Shown here one piece after another: positions 1 to 12,834 of a stretch of DNA of 40,179 nt; positions within the stretch are counted from its first letter, which is position 1, and every line of letters starts with the position of its first letter. This DNA is from Ophiothrix spiculata (lineage: Eukaryota; Echinodermata; Ophiuroidea; Amphilepidida; Ophiotrichidae), in the NCBI GenBank assembly GCA_000969725.1, contig JXSR01S042591.1. One strand, given 5' to 3'. The translations under genes were made by a program, and so were the position numbers. The notes beneath the pieces were generated by a model, which saw only the letters and a list, made by a program, of their open reading frames with translations, did not search any database and was not told where the DNA came from.

Positions 1-848
1 TTATCTTGTCCAGACAATCATCGACTAGATATCTTCTCTAGCATCTCTCTAGGTAGATGTACATGTAGTTAAATTCCTAATGAAAGTAAACAATTCCCAA
101 AAGTGTGTCGATTTAGACTTATATCATATAGTGCTGTATCAAATATTTTAATGCCTGGTATACCCTTCTCTGATGTTATTAATATGCGTCTTGTTGTTAT
201 AAAGTTACCTAAGTCTGTATTTAAGATTAATGTGCCTAACAGGTGCTTGTCAACACCTTAACAATAATTTCTGTCGTTAAAATAGGTAACTAAAGTTGGG
301 AACACTTTCTGGGACACATCCTATCTTCCAGTTGATAAGATCACTTTCATAGAAACAAATACATAATGGTGTCTCTATTTTTTTTTTGGAGGGGGTCAAC
401 TTTAAGGAGAAACTCTTCTTGTACAAGTGGTCAGTTTTACTTCTACGCGCTTGATGTATTTATGTGCGTTCGACTTGATTATATTGATTGAATACCCAGG
501 AATCTCATTCAGACAGCAACATTTCCAAATGTAATCCATATAGAACAATCACTACAATAATAATCATTTATAATTTTCAAATGCATTTAGGGTATGCCGT
601 AGTCATCAATACTTAAAGGGTAAAGGAAATGCAATTTCAAGTTTATATTAAAATAAAGATGAGACATCATGGAATCTAAAACAATGTGTTTCAATATTAT
701 CTGGTCCTTTGTTTTAGTAGTATAATGAAAATTAATATAATTTTAGGCCAAGTCTAGCTGGAACATGTTCAAGTAATAACATCATGTGTGGTAGTGATTT
801 AGTTGATTAGAAGGATGAATTGAATGGAGTTCTATTCAGTGATGTCTA
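1..848. other. AT-rich non-coding stretch, no gene seen
   Basis: I read all six frames and found only short random open frames and homopolymer runs. No domain, splice pattern or RNA gene is recognisable. It is best called intergenic or intronic DNA of unknown content. Confidence 0.6.
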
Positions 849-852
849 TTAA

Positions 853-1383
853 CACTTAACTGACCAAGGTATTTCCCATCCGTTGGTGCCCAAGGGGGGG
901 GGGGTTCCTAGGGACCCCCCCCCCCTTAAAAAGCATCCTTCCGGTATGAATTTTACGTTGCAAGTCTGGTCAATGATAAAGCATGTAATAAGGACCAAAA
1001 TACAGAAAAAAAGTTGAAAATCGGATGAACAGTTTCAAAATGGCGGCCCAAAAAACATTTTTTGTGTCGCGTCAACAATTTTCCCGCAAAAATTTGCACA
1101 TTGCAAGTACAATTACATTGCGACAATAAAATTAGAAAAAAGTTATTCGGTTTCGATTTTATGGGCAAAACAAATTTGAACAGCGCCCTCGAAAAATCTC
1201 TTTATGCTAATTAGCACGAAAACGACTGGGTAGATTTGAATTTTTTTGCCACTGAGGGACTCGCTGCGTTAGGTTTGACAATCACATGGAGCGGGGATGT
1301 AATTTTTTTTCGCGTTTTTGCGCTACGCACGAACACCTGTTCGTAGGGCCCCTAGGAACCCCGCCTCCTTGCTCACTTAAGTG
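853..1383 (+). mobile_element. MITE with TTAA flanks, piggyBac-like (copy 1)
   Basis: The element lies between TTAA at 849-852 and TTAA at 1384-1387. Its ends are inverted repeats: the left begins CACTTAACTGACCAAGG and the right, read in reverse complement, begins CACTTAAGTGAGCAAGG. Just inside are G/C runs with CCTAGGG on both sides. The interior has no transposase and carries one AAAATGGCGGC segment. A second copy in the opposite orientation lies near 12406-12834, which shows the family is dispersed. The TTAA target site is the known preference of piggyBac transposases; the family assignment is inferred from that alone. Confidence 0.7.
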
Positions 1384-1387
1384 TTAA

Positions 1388-3060
1388 AATCATTATAACA
1401 CAAATGATATCATAGCTATTGTGTTATTTTTATGGAGCTGTTTTGGGAAATGGAATGTTCTTAAAGACTTGAAAGTAAGTCTAACACTTCTTTTCATTTG
1501 CCATTTTAACACACGATCAATTACTCAAGGGCGATATTTTCTTGGTTGTTTGGACTACAATTATATGGAAACATATGGAATCATTTGACAATTTTCATTT
1601 CCTTTGTTTTGTCTATTATTTTGTCGACTAAATGTGTTCATTTCATTGTTAATCATGCAATGGGCCACAGACAAAATTCCCCAAGTTTGATTTTCGAGAT
1701 TATGTGTACATTTAACAAGTCTTGGAATGTCAGTAAATCTTCAAAACAATTCCTTTCTTTATTTAGAATATTGTCTTCAGAATCATCAAATATCAAGTAT
1801 ATCGAAAGAAGCTATATTTGCATTAAAAGAAACAGTAACGATATTGCTCTTGATAAGGTAAGAATTCATAAAGCAAGGGTTAAAATTTAGAAGGAAAAAA
1901 AAACGTTTTAAACTGACTTATAAATAAATAAAAAATACTGTAAACCATTTCATGTTGTATTAAATGACGGCTTTGTTGCTTAACTATTTTCAATCAAGTT
2001 TATAATCAAGTCGTTAAAGTTTATAGGAATCGTCTTGAAATATTTAAAAGAATTGCAAAAGTGATTTATATTTGTCCTTGACTTTGTCATACATTGCACT
2101 ACCACCGATTACATTATTACTAAGCTGACAGAAGATCGCGACAGTTCAAGTTATCTACAACAGTAAAGAAACATGACTCCGGTAGGTCAGAATGAAATAT
2201 ATTCTGAAGATAGAATTAACGAAAATCCCCCAAGGCAAAAGGCCTACTCGGTCATGGTGATATTCCTAACTCTTCTCAGATAAAATAAAGCAATTTCGCC
2301 ATCTATGCAATCAGAAACACCAATAGATTAAATTACCAACCACATTACGATACTTGCCCGAAGCAAGACCACAATTTTTCATCCTTAGAGAGTTGGTATC
2401 GATTGACTCACTTCACAAAGTAGTTTGTGCTCAAATTTTATCGTGCACTCTATGGCACTTTGATAGTAAGCTCAATGATAGACATATAAATTGATATTGA
2501 TTCCTTATATCAACTAGAAAATATATAAGTCAATGTAAATAGGAATAAACTCTCTAATAGAAAATTCAGTCTGATCTTTTGAACAAGTCGTTCATACGTT
2601 CACCTTATCCACTAAGTAGATGAGAATTATTAAATTCATCACACAAATTTGACATTAAGATGTGTTAGGAAATATATCAAGCTTTTGATTTTTTTGTTGT
2701 TGTTTTAATCTGAATATTAATGCATCAGAAAAAAAAACAACACTTTTATCTTGTTACAATTAACGATGTAACGTATTTTTGCTCCCTACCTAAGAACAAT
2801 TATAGAAGCAGAACGTTTTTATGACATGGTGGATAGACAGTGCTGCATAATCAAGAGTATATAACATTGAGAATTTTAAAATATTTGTTGTGTTTAAAGG
2901 TGGTGTATATATTAAGGAGTTTTGCAGGACAACTCATCAAATTTCAACTTAGGAACCACTTATCTTCCAAATTTTTGCAAAATGTCTTTCTCAATTCTTT
3001 ATTAGGATATGATGTACTTTATAAATACCAAATTTTAACATCTGGGCATGTTTAATAAAA
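1388..3060. other. AT-rich non-coding stretch, no gene seen
   Basis: The longest open frame here (1546-1890, plus) has no recognisable domain, no good start context and ordinary AT-rich composition, so I treat it as chance. No RNA gene or transposon end was recognised. Confidence 0.55.
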
Positions 3061-3065
3061 AAAGT

Positions 3066-3250
3066 TACCATATATGGGCATTATGTCCTTTTATGCCCAA
3101 ATATGGTCATACGATTGCTAGGATGGTGCACTATATAACGCTTTAAAGTGTTATATAGTGCATCATCCTGGCAATTGTATTACCATATGGACCCGCCCCC
3201 CTTACAAACTTAAAAGTGCGTAAGGGGGGGGGGGGGTCCATGTGGACCCT
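3066..3250. repeat. Three consecutive palindromes (hairpin cluster)
   Basis: Three inverted repeats follow one another. The first pairs CCATATATGGGCAT with ATGCCCAAATATGG (about 3068-3107). The second is a long, nearly perfect hairpin at about 3112-3181, with arms of over 30 bases meeting at CTTTAAAG and containing GCACTATATAACGC. The third pairs CCATATGGACCCGCCCCCC with GGGGGTCCATGTGGACCC around a short loop. The CCATAT sequence recurs at the borders, so this may be one compound palindromic MITE. No coding content is seen. Confidence 0.7.
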
Positions 3251-6200
3251 GTATTTTGTTTTTCGTGCTATTCATTGTTTATATAGGCGTTATTCATTTT
3301 TTAAATGTGAGACGATCGAGGTTCAACTACTTTGAAGGCTCCTTGAAAACCTGAAATGACGCATCGTATCGTGTCGAATGGGGCTTACATGGACCAAAGA
3401 GGTCAGTGAACACCTCGTAAGAGTGCTGATGCTGCATAGAACTGCACAGGTATATTGTACTACAAACATGACACATCTCATATATTTATTCATATTGTTG
3501 GATATCATTTGACATATGACATCAAAGGTCTTCTCCCGAGTAGGTGGATGGTCTTGGATTGGTAGATCTTGAGCAGCTGGTTGTGGTAGGTCTGAAGGAG
3601 AATAGCCGTTGTCGTTGATGAGGAGAGACCTAAACTACTCCTGCCACTATGTTAGAAGTTACGTATTTCTAACTGTAGATGTGCCTTATCTAATCTTTAT
3701 TTTGATCTTTGTTCTGATCTCTACTATTGACTGTGGATTATTTACAGCACCCGGTGGCATAGGTTTATTAATCTTTTCTTAAACTATTCTTAGAACAACG
3801 ATGTCATTTAAGCCATATAAAATCATCACATTAAAGTTTATATACTAATGTATACTATTTTTAAATAAAGCAAATATTAGTATTCGATATATCAGTTATC
3901 CCCAGTGAGGGATAGAATAAAAAAATATTTTTAATTGTCTACTATAGCTCTTAGGTTGCATCATGAAAACCAAATCTTAAGGGATTATTTGCAAGGACAC
4001 AATTAGCTAATCTGAAGGGACTTAATACTTCTAAGACTACGTGACTTGAATTACCTGTGTTTCGGTCTTACTTTTGACATGAATAATGAATTCATAGCCT
4101 ACTATACACGTTAATCATTCGGTTGTAAACGTAATTAACTTTCCAATAATTTCCCTTGAGGTCATGAATGAATAATCCTTACTTTTGCATGTTCGTATAT
4201 AGTTTTCAGATGTTTAAAATGCATTGATATGATATTTTAGCAATTTCCTAAAAGATTACTGCATCACTAACGCTTGTGCTCAAGTACTCAGTTATGTTTC
4301 CAAACGGCCATCTTATAACGACCCGTGATATTCTAGCACTTCGATTTTGGATTACATAATATAAAAAAGGCTTACAGACGTGTGGGTGTTGCTTAATGAT
4401 ATTGTTTAATGGATATATTTTTATATTACTTGATTGATTTAAGTATCCTAAAATTACTCCATTTTAAAAAGATCAACTATTTTGTATATTTACACACCAG
4501 TCGCATTGATTGTTACGGTTACTTAAAGCCTATATAATAGTGATAGTGCAATGCCATATGGTTCAATTTCTTCATGTTTCTACTTGTTTTCTACAAATTT
4601 CTACCAGCTTTTGTAACTTTTAATACTTTTTATTGAAATAATGTTTATATATTTTTCACAATCAATTTTTAATTTTACGACTTCAACATGTTTCCTTTTG
4701 AATTTCACATTAAGACGTAATTGGTCATAGATTCTAGAAATTTGAACCGATTTGGCTGTTATTTTAAACTACTAGAATTTCTTTGAAATTGAAAGTTACT
4801 TGCCGGTTGTACATGTTGAGTCCATTTTGAGTAATAAAGAACATCTAATGATCCCTCCAGTTTATTTTGAGTAAAAGCGTGCCACTATAGGGAATTTGAA
4901 AAGCCAACCATAACGAAACAAGTTTTATAATAAAAGGGAACCTATCCATATACCAGTTTTCTCAAAATATTGAGCTCAATTTATACAAAAAATGACAATT
5001 TTTGCAAAATCGAAACAAATTCTCCGTATGTTGGTGTGGGGTTGTGGGGGGGTGTATGTTTTTTCCCCTTTTTTTTTTGGAAAAAGAAACCCACCAAAAT
5101 TTGCATCATTTGGAACGTTACCTACCCAATTGCGAAACATATAGATGTGCAAATAGGAGCATATTACTTCATCGATTGAAACAATCATTGGTCTAACATC
5201 TAGTGCTCATGCTGAAATAATGCTATCAACAATTTATTACAATGTAGGCATATCTAATTCCTTCAATGGTTCATGATACGATACTCCCTACTTTTCTTCA
5301 TGAAACGCTATAGTTTATATAATGCGGGATGAATTATTCCTGGAATACTTTAACGTTAGCTTAATTTCAAATAACTTCAAATTGAGACAAAATTTAAACG
5401 CAATAATTTACATATACGCTCACACATCTATACAACAAGTACTTCCATCACAGGAACCAATATATACTATATTAGTAGATAAAAATATAAGGCTCGAACA
5501 GAATTCGTTTTACTCTCTTGGGATTTACAGATAATAACCACATGTCTTTTTATATTTTCCGGTAACATCAATCATTTCTCTCTTATATATCTTATTTCCA
5601 TTGACAGTATTTATGATGAACGTTGTCAAGCGTGCTATTTGATATTTACCAAAAATGGTTCAAATTAGATTATGTTCAGTAGTTGCGTATATTGATACTA
5701 AGACTTGTCAGAATATATTTTTAATTACTATTAACGTAGACCTGTCAGAATTACTTGCTTAGAAATGATTTTACTCTATATTTTGAACAAAATAACATTT
5801 CATGTTTGAACATGATCAGAAGAAATAATTTGCACCTTTAAAAATTAGAAACAATAATATATGTGTCTTTGTAGCTCTAAATAGCCAAAAAGTCGGCAAG
5901 CTAGATATTGTGCAATAGGTTAATTTACATAACCAAATGGCTTTTTTCAAACCCTATCAGTTGGCAATGGGCTTGTATCGTATTCTACACACTATGACAT
6001 CCTGATGAAATTGAGACAAATGTCAAGCGATAGGCACTCTGTAATCTTTTACATTTGATTTTCAACACATAACGTATTTTATTGAAGATTATACGACTTT
6101 AATTAGTTGGTCTTTATTAAGAATAATTCTCAATTATTATCGTTATTAACAATATAATTAATTGACTACATTAAATACAAACTTGGAAAAATAAGAATTA

Positions 6201-6690
6201 TACAGGAGACATTATGCAATTAAATTTTTCCATAGCTTAGCTTGTCGAATGATGATCATCAGAGCGGATTTTTTAACATATATGCTTTTCCAGAGATATT
6301 CCGTGGATAATTACCACTTAGAAACCTAACCTGGATCTTCACTGATGCAAGGACAGAATGTAATACAGTGATTTAAGTGTGTCGCGAAACAGTATATAGT
6401 ACGATGCAATTTTGCTGATTAGATTTGTCTCATGGTTCGATAGATTTCTATATTTATATGAAATACTTGATCTATATATCACGACTGATTTTTTTCTTTG
6501 CAAGTAATTACCTGATTAGGTTTATTAGAAATGTACATGTACATTGTTGTCCTCAAATTTAATGCTAACATATAAAAGTGTTTAAAAATATTCGATGTTT
6601 CTCATATAAAATGTTGATGTTACTATGTATCTTTTACAGAGGTTCTTTTGAATGGCTTTGTTCTATCTATAAAATAAGTTATTTCGTCAG
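3251..6690. other. AT-rich non-coding stretch, no gene seen
   Basis: No exon with plausible domain content was found on either strand. Positions 3305-3660 are slightly more GC-rich and could be the worn edge of an old repeat, but nothing identifies it. A T-rich and G-rich low-complexity patch lies at 5037-5085. The short open frames at 4970-5196 overlap that patch and are not credible genes. Confidence 0.5.
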
Positions 6691-9464
6691 AATTAGTCCA
6701 AGAGTATTAGCTCATATATGCAAAAAGGTGGACATTTTTGGTAACAGGCTGATTTTTTCAGAATAGATGCAGAAATATGTGTAGAATCACTGGTAAAAAA
6801 AACTAATCGTAAACCACCTAACACTCAAACTTATCATTGGGAAATTACATCTGGAGTTGTAGCAAACACATTTGGCTAAAAATAAGAACATATGCATGTT
6901 TCAAATTCAAAATGGCCGCCGAAATAGCATATTTTAACTAAAATTGACAAAAACATCCTTTGAAATGCTAATTATCATAAATAATCAACAGAAAATTACA
7001 TTTAGGGCTACAACAAGATCATATGTCACCTAATTATGATGTTAACATGTTTAAAATTCAAAATGGCGCCCGTACCAAGATCCAAAATAGCCGCCAAAGT
7101 ATGTTTTAATACACAAAAAATGATTTAAAAACAGCATCAAGCACACCAATTATCATAGATAATCAACAGAAAATGACATTTAGGACTACAACAAGATCAT
7201 TTGTCCCCTAATTATGTTGTTAACATGTTTAAAAATTCAAACTGGAACAAGTACTGAGGTCCAAAATGGCCGCCAAAATATGTTTTAATGCAAAAAATTA
7301 GCTAAAACGAAGTTAAAAACATAATCAAGCACAGTATATGTTCAAAATAATTGATGGCAAGTAGTTTTAAAAGTTCCAACAGATATATTTATCCCCAAAT
7401 CAGGCTGTTAACAAGCTTAAAATTCCAAATGGCACCAGTTCTTAGATCCAAAATGGCTGTCAAAATACGCTTAAATGCGCTAAAAATGGGTTAAACGACT
7501 TTGAAACAGCATCAAATTTTTTTCAAGATATTTGATAGAAAATTGTTTTGAGAGTTACAACAGGTATATTTGTCCCTAAATTAGGCTATTAATATTTAAG
7601 CTTAAAATTCCAAATGGCGCCTGCACAGAGATAAAAAATGGCCGCCAAATACATTTTTTTTGCGCTTGAAATGGATTACACTACTTTTACACAGCATCAA
7701 ACACCATACTTTTCATCAGGATATTGATGGGAAATGGTTTTGAGTGTTACAACATATGTATTTGTCCCCAAATTAGGCAGTTAACAAGCTTAAAATTCCA
7801 AATGATGCTTGCACTGAGATCCAAAATGGCCGGCAAAAGAATTTGTATGCGCTAGAAATGGGTTATATGTCTTTTAAACAACATCAAACACACTATACTT
7901 TTCAGGATATTTGATGTAAAATGGGTTTGAAAGTTACAACAGATGTATTTGTCTCCAAATTAGGCTGTTAATAAGCTTCAAATTCCAAATAGCGTCTGTA
8001 CAGAGATCCAAAATGGCCGTCAAAATACGTTTAAATGCTCTACAAATGGGTAAAATTACTTTAAAACAGCATCAAACCCACTATACCTTTTACGATATTT
8101 GATGGAAAATGATTTTGAGAGTTACAACCACTATATTTGTCCCCTGTTAACAAGCTTAACATTACAAAAGGGAGCCTGTACTGAGATATAAAATGGCCAC
8201 CAAAATATCTTTGAATGCACTAAAAATGGGTTAAATTACTTCAAAACAGGAACAAAACACACTATATTTTTTAAAGGTATTTGATGAAAAATGGTTTTTA
8301 GAGAAACAACAGGTGTATATGCAAATTAAGCTATTAACAAAAATATGGTGTGTTTGATGCTGTTTTATAGTCGTTTAACCAATTTTTGAGAGCATTTAAG
8401 CATATTTTGGTCACCATTTTGAATTCCAGTACAGGCACCATTTGAAATTTTAAGCTTGTTAGCAGCCTAATTTAGGGACAAATATACTGTTGTAACTCTC
8501 AAAACAATTTCCTATCACATATCTTTAAGAATATAGAGTATTTGATGCTGTTTTAGAGTCGTTTAACCCATTTTAGCGCATTTAAGCGTATTTTGTCGGC
8601 CATTTTGGATCTCAGTGGTGCCGCCATTTGGAATTCTAAGCCTGTAAATAGCATAATTTTGGGTTAAATTTATCTGTTACAACTCTCATAGCCATTTTCC
8701 ATCAAATATATTGAAAATATGATGTGTTTGATGCTGTTTTAAAGTCGTTTAACATATTTGAAGTGCATTAAAACGTATTTTGGTGGCCATTTTGGATCTC
8801 AGTACAGACGCCACTTGGAATTTTTAGCTTGTTAACAGCCTAATTTGGAGACAAATATATCTGTTGTAACTCTCAAAACTACTTTCCATCAATTATTTTT
8901 TATATGTAGCGTGTTTGATATTGTTTTTAAGTCGTTTTAGGCCATTTTTGCGCATTAAAACATATTTTGGCAGCCATTTTATATCTCAGTACGGGGCCAT
9001 TTTGAATTTTAAATATGTTAAGATCATAATTACGGAACAAATGATCTTGTTGTAGCCCTAATGTCATTTTCTGTTGATAATTTATAATAATTGGCATTTC
9101 AAAGGATATTTTTGTCAACTTTAGTTAAAATATGCTATTCTGGCGGCCATTTTGACGGCCATTTTGAATTTGAAACATACATATGATCTTATTTTTAACC
9201 AAATGTGTTTGCTACAGCCCCAGAAGCAGTTTCCCAGTGATTTTTGTTTAACTAAAGTGGTTTATAAGTTGTTTTAAACTATTATAATGAAAATATAGCA
9301 TTTTGACGGCCATTTTGGACGCCATCTTGAATTTCAGAAAACGCCCATGGGGGATTTCCGGGGACTTTTTATCAGTGATTCTACACATATTTCTGGACCT
9401 ATTCTGAAAAAATCAGCTTGTTACCAAAAATGTCCATGTTAAAACTAATACTCTTGGACTAAAT
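6691..9464. mobile_element. Giant foldback element with ~186-bp tandem units in both arms
   Basis: The outermost inverted repeats are ATTAGTCCAAGAGTATTAG near 6692 and its complement near 9445-9464. Both arms contain head-to-tail units of about 186 bases. Each unit holds a core like GATCCAAAATGGCCGCCAAA, a stretch like ACAGCATCAAACACACTAT, and GAGAGTTACAACAGATATAT followed by TTTGTCCCCAAATTAGGC. The left arm (to about 8340) has eight units, with cores near 6912, 7083, 7262, 7449, 7635, 7823, 8009 and 8195. The right arm has six inverted ones, near 8405, 8597, 8783, 8968, 9140 and 9300. No transposase or target-site duplication was found. Long inverted repeats made of tandem units are the hallmark of foldback elements (FB of Drosophila, TU of sea urchins); the class is inferred from that architecture. 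Confidence 0.75.
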
Positions 9465-10909
9465 GCGGCATTTAGTTTTTAAGATTACACTATAAGATGT
9501 AAACAAATTAAGGTAATGAAGAGAATCAATTACCAAAAGATTTATAAAAATATTGATTATAATAACAACAATAATAATACCTGGTTAGCCGGTTACCAAG
9601 CTGATTTTTGCCTTTAGGTCAAAACACTGAAGATGGTATGACAAGACCAAGGGTGTTTTACATACTGTAAATATTCACGTGTTTTGTGTTGTTTTATTCG
9701 TATTGTTTCTTTCGTTTCCACGGAAAAATTGTTCTAAAAGATTTTCATATGTTAACAATTAAGGTTAACTGGTATTTAGTAAATACATTATTTATGTTCA
9801 TTATTACTTTATGGGCAATATTGTCTCAACACAAACAAACAAACAAATAAAAAACAAACAAATGTTCCACGATTACCATGTTTTTCATTCCAAAGAACAC
9901 ACATTAAACACCATATGAATTGTTTTAAGTGAGAATGAGGTTTAGAGGTATATGTTTTAAGATCGTCGAAAATAATAATAAGAAATCGTTTTGCAATGTT
10001 CCTGGATGAAAATACTCTTTAAAATCAAGATTTTAGTTAACCATTTAAGCTTGCATTACATAGTTGCAGGAAACAATAGACATCCTGCTATACAACATTG
10101 AGACATCAACGGAGCAGAAAGTTGCAAAGGTATATTGAAAACTGTAGGGAGTTTCTACTTCTTTCTACTATAATGAAAATAATAAATAAATTCGGCTATC
10201 AATTGCACATTTTACCGATCTTACATGGCAATTGCCAATTAGCGATATTTAATACTTTGGAATGCAAAAGCAATGTAATAAGGGAAAATACCACTTTTGT
10301 TATGATTATTATTACATTTCTACAGCTTTTTCGTTTTAAATAAAAACTACCCGTCATACCTTGTTTTCAATGGGGTATTTGTACATGTTGGTGGTATGGT
10401 TATATAACATAGCACAATTAGCAGACCTTATCTCAATTTGCATTTATGATATGTTTTACCACTTTTCCGTTCTTGTTATCTTCTTATTTTTACTTACAAT
10501 ACTAAACACTTAAAAAGCGCGCCTGTGTGTTCGTTTTGTAAGGAGACGTCTTGATTGTTTAATCCATCAGTCATGCTACTCAACCTTAATGGAGTGGCAC
10601 AAGGGAGATATCCTTGTGGATTAAGACTGCTATGAAATAGCCCACTCACATAGAGCAAACAATATTGATAGCTTTTTGCGTCTCAAATAGCTATATTTTA
10701 CGATATGTTAAGGATTCAATTTGTAGCTGAAGCATTAACATCAATATGCACCTGTTCTTAAATGTCTCAGATTGCATCTTAGTAACGACTAACCTACATT
10801 AAAATAGAAAGCATGAAAAACAGTATTGTGTACATAATGCTTAATGGCAATTATCAAGTCTCTCAACAGGAACATACTCTGGTAGGTGATAAATCTCTGG
10901 AATTATCTA
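9465..10909. other. Non-coding stretch, no gene seen
   Basis: AT-rich DNA with a short AAAC-type simple repeat near 9831-9865. The open frame at 10098-10343 shows no domain and no splice context. Nothing else was recognised. Confidence 0.5.
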
Positions 10910-10910
10910 T

Positions 10911-10957
10911 CATTATTATTATTATTATTATTAGTAGTAGTAGTAGTAGTTGTAGTA
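10911..10957. repeat. Compound microsatellite (ATT)n(AGT)n
   Basis: A run of ATT trinucleotides changes directly into a run of AGT trinucleotides. Directly after it, positions 10955-10993 match, in reverse complement, the sequence at about 39545-39585 that contains TACAAATACAACATGG. The microsatellite therefore sits at the edge of a dispersed element also present in the right part of the window. Confidence 0.85.
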
Positions 10958-10993
10958 TACAAATACAACATGGTATTGAGGGAAGTAGTGAAA

Positions 10994-11544
10994 CTACAGT
11001 GAGGCATAGTGGACTGCAATTTTTGCGTGATATGTTGCTTAAGTATTGATGCCCATTTATACAAATTGTTTATATTATATTTTCAACATGCGTTACAAGA
11101 AACCCACAGAACTATCCTCTTTTCTCTGTATGCCTTTTATTGGCCTGCCGCTGCAATATTAGCTCCACAGACGGTCTCAATTGCCATTGTCGTTGATAGC
11201 AATTTAATCACGATTCTTATCAATTGAGCTTTAAAGTATCTGTTATCGGTTTGCTTATTACAATGTGACGAGATTTGAATTGCTTGTCTAAGAAAGAGAT
11301 ATCTGGACATAAGTCATTAACTGGTCATAATTTTTGTTTCACACAAAGACATTGGTAGAACCATGCCAATTTGTATTCAATGTATCGTAACTCTAAATAT
11401 ATACACTTAAAACCTACAAAGTTATATATTGCCGGAAAGCTTTTTTTCCGAGGATTTCAGTTTAACCTAAATAAACCTAATTTTGAGGAATGGGTAAAAA
11501 TTATACAGGGTGCAAAATAAAATAAAAGTGCATTTTGGTCAACC
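10994..11544. other. Non-coding stretch before gap, no gene seen
   Basis: No coding or RNA feature was recognised. The open frame at 11009-11227 has no domain and overlaps the repeat edge. Confidence 0.45.
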
Positions 11545-12174
11545 NNNNNNNNNNNNNNNNNNNNNNNNNNNNNNNNNNNNNNNNNNNNNNNNNNNNNNNN
11601 NNNNNNNNNNNNNNNNNNNNNNNNNNNNNNNNNNNNNNNNNNNNNNNNNNNNNNNNNNNNNNNNNNNNNNNNNNNNNNNNNNNNNNNNNNNNNNNNNNNN
11701 NNNNNNNNNNNNNNNNNNNNNNNNNNNNNNNNNNNNNNNNNNNNNNNNNNNNNNNNNNNNNNNNNNNNNNNNNNNNNNNNNNNNNNNNNNNNNNNNNNNN
11801 NNNNNNNNNNNNNNNNNNNNNNNNNNNNNNNNNNNNNNNNNNNNNNNNNNNNNNNNNNNNNNNNNNNNNNNNNNNNNNNNNNNNNNNNNNNNNNNNNNNN
11901 NNNNNNNNNNNNNNNNNNNNNNNNNNNNNNNNNNNNNNNNNNNNNNNNNNNNNNNNNNNNNNNNNNNNNNNNNNNNNNNNNNNNNNNNNNNNNNNNNNNN
12001 NNNNNNNNNNNNNNNNNNNNNNNNNNNNNNNNNNNNNNNNNNNNNNNNNNNNNNNNNNNNNNNNNNNNNNNNNNNNNNNNNNNNNNNNNNNNNNNNNNNN
12101 NNNNNNNNNNNNNNNNNNNNNNNNNNNNNNNNNNNNNNNNNNNNNNNNNNNNNNNNNNNNNNNNNNNNNNNNNN
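11545..12174. other. Assembly gap (N run)
   Basis: 630 unknown bases. Open frames that cross this run are artefacts of translating N. Confidence 0.99.
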
Positions 12175-12405
12175 CATTAATTAAAATCATGGAAAGCTCA
12201 CTTTTTACACATAAATAGAGTATAAATAGACTTTTCATATGATGCAAAATTTTCCCAAATACGTAAAGAAGTTTTAGCAGAAATGCATGTTTTCTATCTA
12301 TGTTTTCTATAGGGTTAATATGTAACAGATCCATGATATTTGACGGACCTATTTGTGACGCAACGCCATCTAACCTTTGACTTTTACAGAGTTCGTTAAG
12401 CTATA

Positions 12406-12834
12406 TTAAACATGACCAAGGGGCGGGGCGGGGTGCGGTTCTTAGGGGCCCTACAACAGAATTTCGCGGTAATTAGCATAAAGTGATTTTTCGAGGGCGC
12501 TATTCAAATTTGTTTTGCCCATAAAATCAAAAACGAATATTTTTTTTCCAATTTTATTTTGGCAATGTAATTGTACTTGCAATGTGCAAATTTGAGCAAA
12601 ATTTATTGCAAAAGTTCTTTCGGGAACATATTTTTTGACTTTTTTTGGACGTGACACACAAACTGTTTTTTAGGCCGCTATTCTCAAACGGTTCATGCGA
12701 TTTTCATCTTTTTCCCTGAATTTTGGTCCTTTTTACATACAGTATCATTGACTAGACTTTCAACGTAAAATTCGTACCTGAAGGGTATTCTTAAGGGGGA
12801 GGGTCCTTTGGACACCAACAGGTTAATTGAGTAA
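12406..12834 (-). mobile_element. MITE with TTAA flanks, piggyBac-like (copy 2, inverted)
   Basis: Read on the minus strand this region follows copy 1 at 853-1383 over most of its length. Shared landmarks are TTTGTTTTGCCCATAAAATC, the segment with TTGCAATGTGCAAATTTG, and GGACCAAAAT. The end near 12406-12420 has lost part of the terminal repeat (ATTAAACATGACCAAGG). The other end retains GGTTAATTGAGTAA. It is a diverged, non-coding copy with no transposase. Confidence 0.7.

Noticed and set aside
1546-1890. 114-codon plus-strand open frame
   Set aside because: No domain, no splice context, and composition like the surrounding AT-rich DNA.
3305-3800. Possible LTR retroelement edge (a purine tract, then TGTTAGAAGTTACG)
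   Set aside because: No second LTR, no internal domain and no target-site duplication in the window.
11501-12334. Long open frames on both strands across 11.5-12.3 kb
   Set aside because: They consist almost entirely of N translated as X; only a handful of real residues flank the gap.
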